Origin: Oscillospiraceae bacterium
GTDB lineage: Bacteria > Bacillota > Clostridia > Oscillospirales > Oscillospiraceae
NCBI GenBank assembly: GCA_017545165.1
Contig: JAFWQQ010000006.1
Coordinates: 1 to 32,784 of the forward strand
DNA length: 32,784 nt
Direction of reading: 5' to 3'
Under the pieces are notes generated by a model. That model did not search any database, was not told where the DNA came from, and was given only the letters and a program-made list of their open reading frames with translations. The translations under genes and the position numbers were made by a program. Shown piece after piece: positions 14,994-23,448 of this stretch (position 1 is the stretch's first letter; each line of letters opens with the position of its first letter).

Positions 14994-16805
14994 TCAGCCC
15001 AGGACGGAGTAGGTAGCTTCATCCTCATACTGCCGGGTGTAGAGCCGGTAATAGACGCCGCGCTTGCGCATCAGCTCTTCGTGCCGGCCCCGCTCCACGA
15101 TCTTGCCGTCCTTCACCACCAGGATCACGTCGGCATTGCGCACGGTGGAGAGCCGATGGGCGATGACGATGGAGGTGCGGCCGTGGATGATGGTGTCGAT
15201 GGCGGTCTGGATCTTCTGCTCGGTGATGGTGTCCACAGATGCCGTGGCCTCGTCCAGCACCAGGATCCGGGGGTCCGCCAGGATCGCCCGAGCAAAGGAG
15301 ATCAGCTGCTTTTCCCCGGTGGAGAGCATGTCGCCCCCCTCGCCCACATCGGTGTCCAGCCCTTTCTCGAGCTTTTCCACCACTTCTTTGGCGCTGACCA
15401 GCTCCAGCGCCTTGTCGATCTGCTCCTCGGTGGCCTTGGGGTTTCCGTAGAGCAGGTTTTCCCGCACGGTGCCGGAGAAGAGGTGGGGCGTCTGCAGCAC
15501 ATAGCCGATGGCGGAGTGGAGCCAGAGCTGGGACCGCTCCCGGGCGTCCTTTCCGTCGATGAGCACCTTGCCCTCGGTGGGCTCGTAGAAGCGGCAGATC
15601 AGGTTTGCCAGGGTGGATTTGCCGGCGCCGGTCTCCCCCACGATAGCCACGTTGGTGCCGAAGGGGATGTCCAGATCGAAGTGCTCCAGGATCTTCTCGT
15701 CCCCGTCAGGGTACTGAAAGCTCACATCCTCAAAGCGGATGTCGCCCCGGATGGGTTCCCAGTTCTCCCGCTTGGGCTCAAAGCTGTCCCCGTAAAGGGC
15801 CACGACCTCGTCCGTGTCGTTCACGTCGGGCTTGGTCTCCAGAAGCTTGGTCAGGCGCTCGATGTTCACCTGGGTGGTGATCAGGTCGGAGATGGCGTCC
15901 ACGATCCAGCGGACCGGCTCCATCATGCCCTGGGCATAGGACATGAACATGGAGAAGGTGCCGATCTGGGTCTTGGCAATGACGCCGCCCTTCCACAGGA
16001 CCACGGCCAGGGCCAGGGAGGAAGCGAAGTTCATGGTCACGGCAAAAAGGCCCCGGAGCCGGGCCGCGCCCACGCTCTTGCGGCGCATGGAGGCGGTGTC
16101 CTCCACGAAGGAGCCCTCCATCTTGTTTTCGATGACCAGGGTCTTGATGGTCCGGGCGCCGGTGATGCCCTCATTGAAGTTGCCGGTGATCTTGGAGTTC
16201 AGCTCCCGGATCTCCCGGTTGGCCTTGGTGAGCCTTGCCTGGAACAGGGAGAAGAGCAGCACGGTCAGGGGCAGCACCGCCACCACCAGCAGGGCGAGCC
16301 GGGCGTTGGTGGCAAACATCACCACCACGGCGCCCACCACATAGCCGATCTGCCAGAGGAATTCCAGCACCGTCCAGGAAACCAGCGAACCGATGCGCTG
16401 GGTGTCGGACATGACGCGGGAGTGGATGTAGCCCACGCTGTTTTGGTTGTAATAGGAGAAAGACAGGGTCTGCAGGTGGTTGAAGGCCTTGTTGCGCAGG
16501 TCCCGGTCCACGCCCACCTCGATGTTCATGCAGCAGACGGCGGAAATGTAATTGAAGAGCGCCGCGCCGCAGATCAGGGTCAGGTACAGGATCACGAACC
16601 AGACGATGGTGTCCAGGGTCCCCTCGCCGATGAAGTGGTTCAGGGCATAGCGCTGGAACATGGGCACGCCGATATCCACCAGGCAGCCCACCAGGCTTCC
16701 CAGGATCATGCCCACCAGAGCCTTTTTGTACTTCCTCAGGTAAGGCAGCACCTTGCCGATGCCGAAGAAGGGCAGGCTCTTCTGTTTGGAGGCCTCCTTG
16801 TTCAT
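14994..16805 (-). CDS. ABC exporter half-transporter, consensus-ATPase subunit (BmrD-like)
   Basis: The 603-aa protein fuses six transmembrane helices (about 25-330) with an ATPase. Walker A is GETGAGKST near 390-398 and Walker [13 protein letters not shown], with the catalytic Glu. Its signature is degenerate, LSTGEKQ rather than LSGGQ. It is the second gene of a pair, starting inside the stop of the 612-aa partner (ATGA). This asymmetry is what heterodimeric exporters such as BmrCD and TM287/288 show, so it should pair with the partner to export drugs or lipids across the membrane. Substrate cannot be told. Longer alternative starts are unlikely because of the overlap. Confidence 0.93.
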   Translation of the reverse strand: MNKEASKQKSLPFFGIGKVLPYLRKYKKALVGMILGSLVGCLVDIGVPMFQRYALNHFIGEGTLDTIVWFVILYLTLICGAALFNYISAVCCMNIEVGVDRDLRNKAFNHLQTLSFSYYNQNSVGYIHSRVMSDTQRIGSLVSWTVLEFLWQIGYVVGAVVVMFATNARLALLVVAVLPLTVLLFSLFQARLTKANREIRELNSKITGNFNEGITGARTIKTLVIENKMEGSFVEDTASMRRKSVGAARLRGLFAVTMNFASSLALAVVLWKGGVIAKTQIGTFSMFMSYAQGMMEPVRWIVDAISDLITTQVNIERLTKLLETKPDVNDTDEVVALYGDSFEPKRENWEPIRGDIRFEDVSFQYPDGDEKILEHFDLDIPFGTNVAIVGETGAGKSTLANLICRFYEPTEGKVLIDGKDARERSQLWLHSAIGYVLQTPHLFSGTVRENLLYGNPKATEEQIDKALELVSAKEVVEKLEKGLDTDVGEGGDMLSTGEKQLISFARAILADPRILVLDEATASVDTITEQKIQTAIDTIIHGRTSIVIAHRLSTVRNADVILVVKDGKIVERGRHEELMRKRGVYYRLYTRQYEDEATYSVLG

Positions 16806-18640
16806 GCGCCCACCTCCTCTGCGCTGGCGGACTGGATCTGGCAGATCTTCTGGTAGATCCCCCCGCCGGTCTTCAATTCCTCATGGGTGCCCATCTCCGC
16901 GATGCGGCCGTGATCCAGCACCAGGATCTGATCGGCCTTGGACAGGGTGGTGATCCGGTGGGAGATGAGGATGATGCTGGCGCTGCCGAAGCGGCTCTCC
17001 AGGGCCTTGCGGATCTTCGCGTCGGTCTCCGTGTCCACGGCGGACAGGGAGTCGTCGAAGATCATGATGGGGCAGTTCTGGGTCAGCGTCCGGGCGATGG
17101 CCGCCCGCTGCTTCTGGCCGCCGGAGAGGGTCACGCCCCGCTCGCCCACGAAGGTCTCGTAGCCCTTCTGGAAGCCCTCCACGGTCTCGTCCAGGCAGGC
17201 GGCCCGGGAGGCCTCCCGGATGCGCTCCAGCGGCATCTCCTCCTCGGTGATGCCGATGTTCTCCGCGATGGTGCGGGAGAAGAGGTAGGGCTCCTGCAGC
17301 ACCATGCCGATATTCTTGCGCAGATGCCGGGTCTCGATATCCTTGATATCCACGTCCCCCACGGTGATGCGCCCGCCGTCCTCCGGCAGGAGATAGAGCT
17401 TGTCCAGCAGGAGCATCATGGTGCTCTTGCCGCTGCCGGTGCCGCCCAGGATACCCAGGGTGCTGCCGGCCTTCATGGTGAAGCTCAGGTCGTGCAGGAT
17501 CTCCGCGCCGCCCTCGTAGCCAAAGGACACGTGCTCAAAGGCAATGTCCCGGTCCATGGGCGGGGTCAGGGCCTTGCCGGTCTCCTTCTCCTCCTCGGCC
17601 CGCATGATATAGGCCACACGGTCGATGGAGACCCCGGCCTTGCTCATCTCGGAGATCATGCGGCCCAGCATGCGCACGGGCCAGGTCATGATGGCGCCGT
17701 AGCTGAGGAAGGCCATGTACTCGCCGGGGAGCATCTCGCCCCGGATGCACAGCACCGAGCCAAAGATCACGATCAGCATGATCTGCATACCCGACAGCAC
17801 GTCGCTGACGCTCCAGAAGCGGGACATGGGCCGGGCCAGCTTCATCCAGAGGCCGGTGTAATACTCGTTCTGCTGCTCAAAGCGGTCCTTCTCGTAGCGC
17901 TCCCGGCCGAAGGCCCGGACCACCCGCACGCCGGTGAGGTTTTCCTGGGCCATGGCGGAGAGCTTGCCCTCGTTCTCGTCGCAGTCCAGAAAGGCCTTGG
18001 AGATGGTCTTGTGGAACTGGAAGGAGCGGAAGATCACATAGGGCACCGGCAGCATGGCGATGATGGTGAGCTTCCAGTTCATGGACAGCATGAAGCTCAG
18101 CGACAGCACTAGCAGCACCACGATGCGGAAGATGGAGGTCATCTGCTCGGAGATGAAGCGCTTCATGGTGTCGATGTCCGAGGTGCAGCGCTGGATGATG
18201 TCGCCGGTGCGGTGCTTGGCGTGCCAGGCGTAGGGCAGGCGCTCGATATGGCCGAAGAGCCGATCCCGCATGGTCTTGGTCAGGGTCTCTGCCCCCTTGG
18301 TGTTGTAGACCCGGAAGCAGTACTGCGCCACAACCTTCACCACAGCCACGATCAGGATGGCGACAGCCATGATCCAGATGTGCTCGCCCAGATACGCAAA
18401 GCCGCCGAAGCGCTCCACCAGACGCAGCACGAAGTCCGGCTGACTGGCCGGATTGCCGCCGAGGGCGTTGTCCACCGCCATGCGGATGATCTGGGGGCTT
18501 ACCATGTCCGCCAGGGCAGCAAGAGCCGCGGAGACCATGCTGATCACGAAGAACAGCTTGCTCCCCTTCAGAAAGCTCCACAGCAGCTTCCGGCTATAGG
18601 CTTTTTCTTCTTTTGTTTTGACCTTTTTTTCTTCTTCCAT
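16802..18640 (-). CDS. ABC exporter half-transporter, degenerate-ATPase subunit (BmrC-like)
   Basis: The 612-aa protein has a charged N-terminus (MEEEKKVKTKEEKAY), six transmembrane helices to about residue 340 and an ATPase. Walker A is GGTGSGKST near 400, the signature TLSGGQKQR is intact, but Walker B is IMIFDDSLSAVD: Asp replaces the catalytic Glu. So the ATP site made from its own Walker motifs and the partner's LSTGE is weak, while the site with its LSGGQ and the partner's Glu is normal. The leader from the promoter at 18686-18691 is about 40 nt and shows no Shine-Dalgarno sequence, unlike other genes here, so translation initiation may be weak or special. Confidence 0.93.
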   Translation of the reverse strand: MEEEKKVKTKEEKAYSRKLLWSFLKGSKLFFVISMVSAALAALADMVSPQIIRMAVDNALGGNPASQPDFVLRLVERFGGFAYLGEHIWIMAVAILIVAVVKVVAQYCFRVYNTKGAETLTKTMRDRLFGHIERLPYAWHAKHRTGDIIQRCTSDIDTMKRFISEQMTSIFRIVVLLVLSLSFMLSMNWKLTIIAMLPVPYVIFRSFQFHKTISKAFLDCDENEGKLSAMAQENLTGVRVVRAFGRERYEKDRFEQQNEYYTGLWMKLARPMSRFWSVSDVLSGMQIMLIVIFGSVLCIRGEMLPGEYMAFLSYGAIMTWPVRMLGRMISEMSKAGVSIDRVAYIMRAEEEKETGKALTPPMDRDIAFEHVSFGYEGGAEILHDLSFTMKAGSTLGILGGTGSGKSTMMLLLDKLYLLPEDGGRITVGDVDIKDIETRHLRKNIGMVLQEPYLFSRTIAENIGITEEEMPLERIREASRAACLDETVEGFQKGYETFVGERGVTLSGGQKQRAAIARTLTQNCPIMIFDDSLSAVDTETDAKIRKALESRFGSASIILISHRITTLSKADQILVLDHGRIAEMGTHEELKTGGGIYQKICQIQSASAEEVGA

Positions 18641-18685
18641 AACTCAATAAAAAGCTCAAATGCCAAAAAACGTACAGCAAGAGGC

Positions 18686-18714
18686 ATTATAACACAGAAA
18701 AAGCAAAAAAGAAA
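18686..18714 (-). promoter_or_regulatory. Promoter for the ABC exporter genes
   Basis: On the minus strand a perfect TATAAT lies at 18691-18686. The sequence 17 bp further upstream is T-rich (TTTCTT) and a poor -35, and is also the T-tract of the preceding terminator. Transcription would begin near 18679, about 40 nt before the start codon. Confidence 0.6.
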
Positions 18715-18741
18715 GGGGCGATTTTCGTTCAAAATCGCCCC
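18705..18741 (-). terminator. Rho-independent terminator between asd and the ABC genes
   Basis: Read on the minus strand, GGGGCGATTTT pairs with AAAATCGCCCC around GAACG, followed by TTTCTTTTTT. It would stop transcripts coming from asd before the exporter promoter. Confidence 0.85.
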
Positions 18742-18985
18742 GATCCGGGAGAAATGAAGACGCTTCGCTAATGAAGGAATGAAGACGCTTCGCTAATGAA
18801 GAAATTATGGTATCGCCTTCGGCGATGGATGATAATCCGTGCCGCGCAGCGGCACACCACAATTGGTCCGAAAGACCCTTCATTTCTTCATTTCTTCATT
18901 TCTTCATTTCTTCATTTCTTCATTTCTTCATTTCTTCATTTCTTCATTTCTTCATTTCTTCATTTCTTCATTTCTTCATTTCTTC
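18742..18985 (+). repeat. Palindromic intergenic element, copy 4, with 13-copy octamer array
   Basis: Two copies of GAATGAAGACGCTTCGCTAAT-type sequence start the element. AATTATGG, the hairpin ATCGCC-TTC-GGCGAT and GTGCCGC-GCA-GCGGCAC with CACACCACAATT follow. Thirteen perfect copies of ATTTCTTC fill 18882-18985. The asd stop (minus strand) uses the last two bases of the final unit. No gene is present between 18641 and 18983. The plan equals copy 1. Confidence 0.85.
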
Positions 18986-19991
18986 ATTCCCCTTCCGCCA
19001 GCAGCCGCAGGATCTGCACGGCGTTGGCCGCGGCTCCCTTGCGCAGCTGGTCGCCGCAGCACCAGAGGCAGATCCCCCTTTGATCCGTCAGATCCTCCCG
19101 GAGCCGCCCCACCCAGACCGTGTCTCCCCCGCTGCTGTCCAGGGGTGTTGGGTAGTCCCGTCCCGCCAGGTCCTCCGCCAGACGAACGCCTGGGAAGGCG
19201 CGGATCGCCTCCCGGGCCGCCTCCGGCTCCACCCGCTCCCGGGTGCGCAGCGTCAGGGCGATGGCGTGGGAGCGCAGCACCGGCACCCGCACACAGGTAC
19301 AGCTGACCTTCAGCTCCGGCGCGTGGAGGATCCGCCGCCCCTCGTTCTGGAGCTTCATCTCCTCGTCTGTATAGCCGTTTTCGGTAAATGCCCCGATGGC
19401 CGGGATCACGTTCAGGGCGATCTGAACCGGAAAGGCCCTCGCCCGGAGCTCCTCCCCCGCCGCCAGGGCGCGCATCTGCTCCTGCAGCTCCTGAAGCCCC
19501 GCCTGCCCCGCGCCGGACACCGCCTGGTATGTGCTGGCTGTGATGCTCTCGATGGGCGAGAGCCGGTGGATGGGCGTGGCCGCCATGAGGCTGATGACCG
19601 TGGAGCAGTTGGGGTTTGCGAGGATCCCTCGATGGCCGAAGGCGTCCTCGCCGTTGACCTCCGGCACCACCAGCGGCACCGCCGGATCCAGCCGATAGGC
19701 GGAGCTGTTGTCGATGTACACCGCGCCCGCCTCCCGGATCGCCGGCGCCCAGCGGCGGGACTGCTCCGCCTCCACTGCTCCCAGCACATAGTTCAGGCCC
19801 CGGAAGCCCTGCTCCGTGGTCTCCTCCACGTGAAGCTCCCCGTCCCGGAAGGGCAGCCTCTCCCCGGCCGAGCGGCGGCTGGCCAGCAGACGCAGCTCGG
19901 AGACCGGCAGCGCGTATTCCTCGATCAAGCGCAGCATCTCCCGGCCCACGGCCCCCGTGGCTCCCAGGATCCCGATGCGAACAGCCTTCAT
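18984..19991 (-). CDS. asd: Aspartate-semialdehyde dehydrogenase
   Basis: The 335-aa enzyme reduces aspartyl phosphate to aspartate semialdehyde with NADPH, the branch point to lysine/diaminopimelate, threonine and methionine. The nucleotide loop GATGAVG lies at residues 10-16, the catalytic Cys129 in ANPNCSTV, Gln156 in STYQAVSGAG and the base His242 in RVPVLRSHA. Start choice: GGGGAGGAA lies 5 nt before the ATG at 19991; the ATG 21 nt further upstream lacks a site. The stop falls exactly at the edge of the octamer array. It is divergent from ilvA, which uses a product of the same pathway, with 159 bp between them. Length is normal. Confidence 0.95.
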   Translation of the reverse strand: MKAVRIGILGATGAVGREMLRLIEEYALPVSELRLLASRRSAGERLPFRDGELHVEETTEQGFRGLNYVLGAVEAEQSRRWAPAIREAGAVYIDNSSAYRLDPAVPLVVPEVNGEDAFGHRGILANPNCSTVISLMAATPIHRLSPIESITASTYQAVSGAGQAGLQELQEQMRALAAGEELRARAFPVQIALNVIPAIGAFTENGYTDEEMKLQNEGRRILHAPELKVSCTCVRVPVLRSHAIALTLRTRERVEPEAAREAIRAFPGVRLAEDLAGRDYPTPLDSSGGDTVWVGRLREDLTDQRGICLWCCGDQLRKGAAANAVQILRLLAEGE

Positions 19992-20078
19992 GGCATTTCC
20001 TCCCCGTTTCAAATCTTCTCCATTCTATGCCCGCGGCGTTGTCTTATGCCCGGCAGGAAAGTTTTTTTCGATTGCGCA

Positions 20079-20107
20079 TTGAAATTCTACACCAATTGTT
20101 TTACAAT
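20079..20107 (+). promoter_or_regulatory. Sigma-A promoter of ilvA
   Basis: TTGAAA at 20079-20084, exactly 17 bp, then TACAAT at 20102-20107. The ilvA ATG lies 44 bp further on, behind GGAGGG at 20139-20144. Confidence 0.8.
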
Positions 20108-20150
20108 GTACACAGCGTTTTTGGTCATTCTACCAACTGGAGGGATATTC

Positions 20151-21365
20151 ATGGAATTGACTCTTTCCGATTTTGAGCGTGCGGCAGAGCGGCTGCGGCC
20201 CATCCTGCACCATACCGAGCTGGATCTGTCCTCCACCTTCTCCAAGGCCACCGGCGGCCAGATTTACCTGAAATGCGAAAACCGGCAGAAGACCGGCTCC
20301 TTCAAGATCCGCGGCGCCTCCAACAAGATCGCCTGCATGATCGAGCGGGGCGAGCGCTGCCCGGTGGTGGCCTCCTCCGCGGGCAACCACGCCCAGGGCG
20401 TGGCCTACGCCTCCGCGCGCTTCGGCATCCCCGCCACCATCGTCATGCCCAAGGCCGCGCCCATCGCCAAGGTCCAGGCCACCGAGGGCTACGGGGCCAA
20501 GGTAGTGCTCACCGGCTCCTGCTATGACGACGCATATAACGAAGCCCTCCGCATCTGCGAGGAGGAGGGCGCCAAGTTCCTGCATCCCTATAACGACTAT
20601 GAGGTCATCGCCGGCCAGGGCACCCTGGCGCTGGAGATCCTGGGGGACCTGCCCACGGCGGACATCATCATCGTCCCCGCCGGCGGCGGCGGACTGCTGG
20701 CCGGCATGGCCGTGGCCGCGAACCTGCTGAACCCCCGGGTGAAGGTCTACGGCGTCCAGGCTGAAGGGGCCCCCGCCATCGCCCTGAGCTTCAAGGAGAA
20801 GCACCTGGTCACCACCGAGACCGCCGCCACCATTGCCGACGGCATTGCGGTCAAGGTTCCCGGCGACATCACGGTGGATCTGATCAACAAATACGCCGCC
20901 GGCGTCGTCACCGTCTCGGAGAAGGAGATCGCCAACGCCATCCTGCTGCTGATGGAGCGCTGCAAGCAGATCGTGGAGCCCGCCGGGGCCACCCCGCTGG
21001 CTGCCGTCCTCAGCGGCAAGATCGACGTGAAGGGCAAGCGGGTGGTCTGCCTCATGTCCGGCGGCAATGTGGACGTGAGCTTTCTGCAGAGCATCATCGA
21101 GCAGGGCCTGGTGGCCCGCAACCGCCGCCTGAAGTTCGTCGCCACCCTGGCGGACAAGCCTGGCAGCCTGGTGCAGCTGCTGAACATCCTGGCCGAGCGC
21201 CGGGTCAACGTCATTTCCATCGCCCACGACCAGCTCTACCGCCGCCTGAACCCGGGCCAGACCAGCGTCCACGTGGTCTGCGAGGTAGGCGGCGCCGAAC
21301 ACGGCAAGGCCGTGGTGGACGCCATCTCCGCCACCGGCGTCGAGGTAGAGATCGAAGCGGAGTGA
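20151..21365 (+). CDS. ilvA: Threonine ammonia-lyase (threonine deaminase)
   Basis: The 404-aa PLP enzyme converts threonine to 2-oxobutyrate and ammonia through an enamine intermediate. PLP binds Lys52 in TGSFKIRGA; the phosphate loop is PAGGGG at about 176-181. A single ACT-like regulatory domain starts near residue 327 (LKFVATLADKPGSL) and ends at the C-terminus, the plan of the compact enzymes of about 400 residues found in Firmicutes. GGAGGG is 6 nt before the ATG; the long upstream extension is an artefact of the octamer repeats and shadow frames of asd. The next gene, ridA, removes the reactive enamine/imine it releases. Confidence 0.95.
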   Translation: MELTLSDFERAAERLRPILHHTELDLSSTFSKATGGQIYLKCENRQKTGSFKIRGASNKIACMIERGERCPVVASSAGNHAQGVAYASARFGIPATIVMPKAAPIAKVQATEGYGAKVVLTGSCYDDAYNEALRICEEEGAKFLHPYNDYEVIAGQGTLALEILGDLPTADIIIVPAGGGGLLAGMAVAANLLNPRVKVYGVQAEGAPAIALSFKEKHLVTTETAATIADGIAVKVPGDITVDLINKYAAGVVTVSEKEIANAILLLMERCKQIVEPAGATPLAAVLSGKIDVKGKRVVCLMSGGNVDVSFLQSIIEQGLVARNRRLKFVATLADKPGSLVQLLNILAERRVNVISIAHDQLYRRLNPGQTSVHVVCEVGGAEHGKAVVDAISATGVEVEIEAE

Positions 21366-21386
21366 GCTTGGTCTCTGGTTTTAGGT

Positions 21387-21530
21387 TTTAGTAGCGCCGA
21401 GCATCGCTCGGCGTCCCCCTCCGCTGTCATCCTGAGCGCAGCGAAGGATCCTATTTCGTTGATTATTTCGGAGAATACCCCTCAGTCTGGCCTCTGGCCA
21501 GACAGCTCCCCTTAGGCAGGGGAGCCAAAG
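21387..21530 (+). repeat. Intergenic repeat cluster between ilvA and ridA
   Basis: Three modules lie in a row: GTAGCGCCGAGC-ATC-GCTCGGCG (21391-21415), TGTCATCCTGAGCGCAGCG near 21426-21445, and TCTGGCC-TCT-GGCCAGA (21486-21502) followed by AGCTCCCC-TTAGGCA-GGGGAGCC (21502-21524). Related hairpins occur at 28110 and 32531. They separate two genes that act together, by 183 bp. Confidence 0.7.
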
Positions 21531-21548
21531 ATGAAAGGAGATCACAAC

Positions 21549-21920
21549 ATGAAAGCCGTATCTACCAACAAAGCCCCCGCAGCCATCGGCCCCTATTCCC
21601 AGGCCCAGATCGTGGGCAATCTGGTCTACACCTCCGGGCAGATCCCCATCATCCCCGAGACCGGCGCGCTGGCCGAGGGGCTGGAGGCTCAGGCCCACCA
21701 GGTCTTCAAAAACCTGGGCGAGCTGCTGAAGGCCGCCGGGTCCGACCTGTCGAAGACCGTCAAGACCACCGTCTTCATCAAGAACATGAACGACTTTGGC
21801 GCCATCAACGCCATCTACGCCCAGTACTTCACCGAACCCTTCCCCGCCCGCTCCTGCGTGGAGGTCGCCAGACTTCCCAAGGACGTGCTGCTGGAGTGCG
21901 AGGTCATCGCCGAGCTGTAA
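21549..21920 (+). CDS. ridA: RidA family enamine/imine deaminase
   Basis: The 123-aa protein belongs to the RidA/YjgF family, which hydrolyses 2-aminocrotonate and its imine to 2-oxobutyrate, the unstable intermediates of threonine deaminase. Family marks are KAPAAIGPYSQA at about 9-20, VYTSGQIP, and the C-terminal PARSCVEVARLPKDVLLECEVIA, where Arg near 104 and Glu near 120 bind the carboxylate and activate water. AAAGGAG at 21534-21540 serves the ATG at 21549; the ATG at 21531 has no site before it. Position after ilvA supports the function. A bidirectional terminator follows. Confidence 0.95.
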   Translation: MKAVSTNKAPAAIGPYSQAQIVGNLVYTSGQIPIIPETGALAEGLEAQAHQVFKNLGELLKAAGSDLSKTVKTTVFIKNMNDFGAINAIYAQYFTEPFPARSCVEVARLPKDVLLECEVIAEL

Positions 21921-21942
21921 TCGCTCCGTTGTCAAGCGATCG

Positions 21943-21980
21943 AAAACGGCCCCCTGCCATTCAGGCAGGGAGCCGTTTTT
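21943..21980. terminator. Bidirectional rho-independent terminator
   Basis: AAAACGGC-C-CCCTGCC pairs with GGCAGGG-A-GCCGTTTT around ATTCA with one mismatch; T-tracts are present on both strands (TTTTT on plus, TTTT on minus). It closes ridA and the convergent minus-strand operon. Confidence 0.85.
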
Positions 21981-22000
21981 CGTTCTTGTCAGACCGCGAA

Positions 22001-23413
22001 TCACGCCTGCGGCAGGATGCTCTCCATGATCTGCTCGGTCTCGTCGACGCCGTAGCAGGTGATGTTGACGGTAAAGAGGACCCCGTCTCTCTCGGTGATC
22101 AGCAGGCTGTTATAGAAGTCCAGATTTTTCTTGAGATGCAGGCGCAGGATCTCGAAGCTCCTGCCGCCCAGCTCCGCCTGATCGCGTTCCATGGAGACGA
22201 CAGGGATCCCCGCTCTGAAATAGAGCTGCGGAAGCGAGTCGGCGGACGCCTCTGCGCTCTCCGCGGCGGTCCGGACCACGGTCCCGTCGCTGAAGGTGAT
22301 CGGCGTCTTTTCCAGGGTAAAGACCACTCTTGTGTCTCCGTGCTGGAGCATCAGATCTCCGTAGGCGATGTGCATGGCCATCAGCGTCTCCGGGGGAAGC
22401 GTGGCGGCCGCTCTGTCCCCGTACAGGATCTCGCACATGCTCTGCCGGTCCACCACCGTCCAGCCCTCCAGGGGGATGCGGATGTCCAGGCCTGCCGGGA
22501 GATAGAAGCCGTCCTCCAGCTTCCCGGCCAGGGGAGAATCGAGCATGGACCCCTCCCAGCTGGCCTCCGGGCGCAGGACCTCCGGCATCGGCGCCGTTTC
22601 GGCAAGCTCAAAGTCAAAGCGGTACTCCATCTCCAGCACAGGGCCGTCCTCGGCCGCCTCCGCCTCGGGGAAAAGGACGGGGATCAGCTCGCTGAAATCG
22701 TAGCGCAGGCAGCGGGGGCGAAAGCTCTCCTTCTCCACGGAAAAGGCAAGCTCCACCCGCAGTCCCTCTGGAAACTCCTCCAGGCCCTTCTTCTCCAGCA
22801 CATAGAGCAGGCGCTGGGCCAGGAGCGGGTGTTCCTGAACGATCCACTCCAGCGGCAGCGTATAGCGAAGGCAGAGCAGCTCCGGCTCGTCCTTCAGGTC
22901 CTCCCGGCGGAAATCCTCCGCGCAGGCGGGCAGCAGCCTCTCCACGCCGATGAGCTGGTCCCGGGACCTGAGCAGATCTTCCTGATCTTTCTGGGACAAG
23001 GCCTCGATCTCCACCGGGGAGTCAGCGTGCTTCAGGGTGCAGACATACTTGTCGTTCTCCCAGGCGTAGTAGTACCAGTGGCTCTCCTCGAGCTCCTGCT
23101 CCGTCTCCCGATCCCAGCGCCGGAGAGAGATGACGAAGCTGAAGCTTCCGTCAGCACCGCAGTTCTGGTCGATGCGCTCCTCCATCCAGCACAGCTCCGG
23201 CTCCTCGAGGCAGAGGAAATGGGTGCCGAAGGAGCAGTCCTGCTCCAGCCACGGCCCCAGCAGCTCCCGCGCCCTCTCGACACTCATTTCCGTCTCCGGG
23301 GCGGCATCCGGCTCTTCCGTCGCCGCCGGCGGCTCCTCCGCCAGGGCGCAGACTTGTCCGCTGCAGGTCAGCAGCAGCGCGAGGATCAACAGCATCCCGA
23401 TCCAACGCTTCAT
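22001..23413 (-). CDS. Secreted protein of unknown function, paralogue of the next gene
   Basis: The 470-aa product has a cleavable-looking signal (MKRWIGMLLILALLLTCSG, probable cut after CALA near 24). An acidic linker follows. The N-terminal half (about 40-270) is unknown. From about 285 (SPLAGKLEDGFYLPAGL) to the end it matches the middle of the 557-aa neighbour: LEGWxVxDRxxxxxILYGD, YGDLMLQ, SMERDQAELGGRSFEILRLH and a final VNITCYGVDETEQ. I know no name for this domain; its alternating hydrophobic/charged pattern and shared aromatic positions suggest a beta-rich extracellular fold. It is the last gene of a three-gene operon, 35 bp after its neighbour, and ends at a bidirectional terminator. 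Confidence 0.8.
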   Translation of the reverse strand: MKRWIGMLLILALLLTCSGQVCALAEEPPAATEEPDAAPETEMSVERARELLGPWLEQDCSFGTHFLCLEEPELCWMEERIDQNCGADGSFSFVISLRRWDRETEQELEESHWYYYAWENDKYVCTLKHADSPVEIEALSQKDQEDLLRSRDQLIGVERLLPACAEDFRREDLKDEPELLCLRYTLPLEWIVQEHPLLAQRLLYVLEKKGLEEFPEGLRVELAFSVEKESFRPRCLRYDFSELIPVLFPEAEAAEDGPVLEMEYRFDFELAETAPMPEVLRPEASWEGSMLDSPLAGKLEDGFYLPAGLDIRIPLEGWTVVDRQSMCEILYGDRAAATLPPETLMAMHIAYGDLMLQHGDTRVVFTLEKTPITFSDGTVVRTAAESAEASADSLPQLYFRAGIPVVSMERDQAELGGRSFEILRLHLKKNLDFYNSLLITERDGVLFTVNITCYGVDETEQIMESILPQA

Positions 23414-23448
23414 GGCTTCTCCTTTCTTCCGCAGGTCCCCGCGGCCTC

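Noticed and set aside
14973-18112. Long plus-strand frames opposite the ABC genes
   Set aside because: Antisense shadows in GC-rich DNA with no recognisable motif.
18807-20150. Long extension of threonine deaminase across the asd gene
   Set aside because: It is the octamer array plus the antisense frame of asd; a promoter and ribosome site lie directly before 20151.
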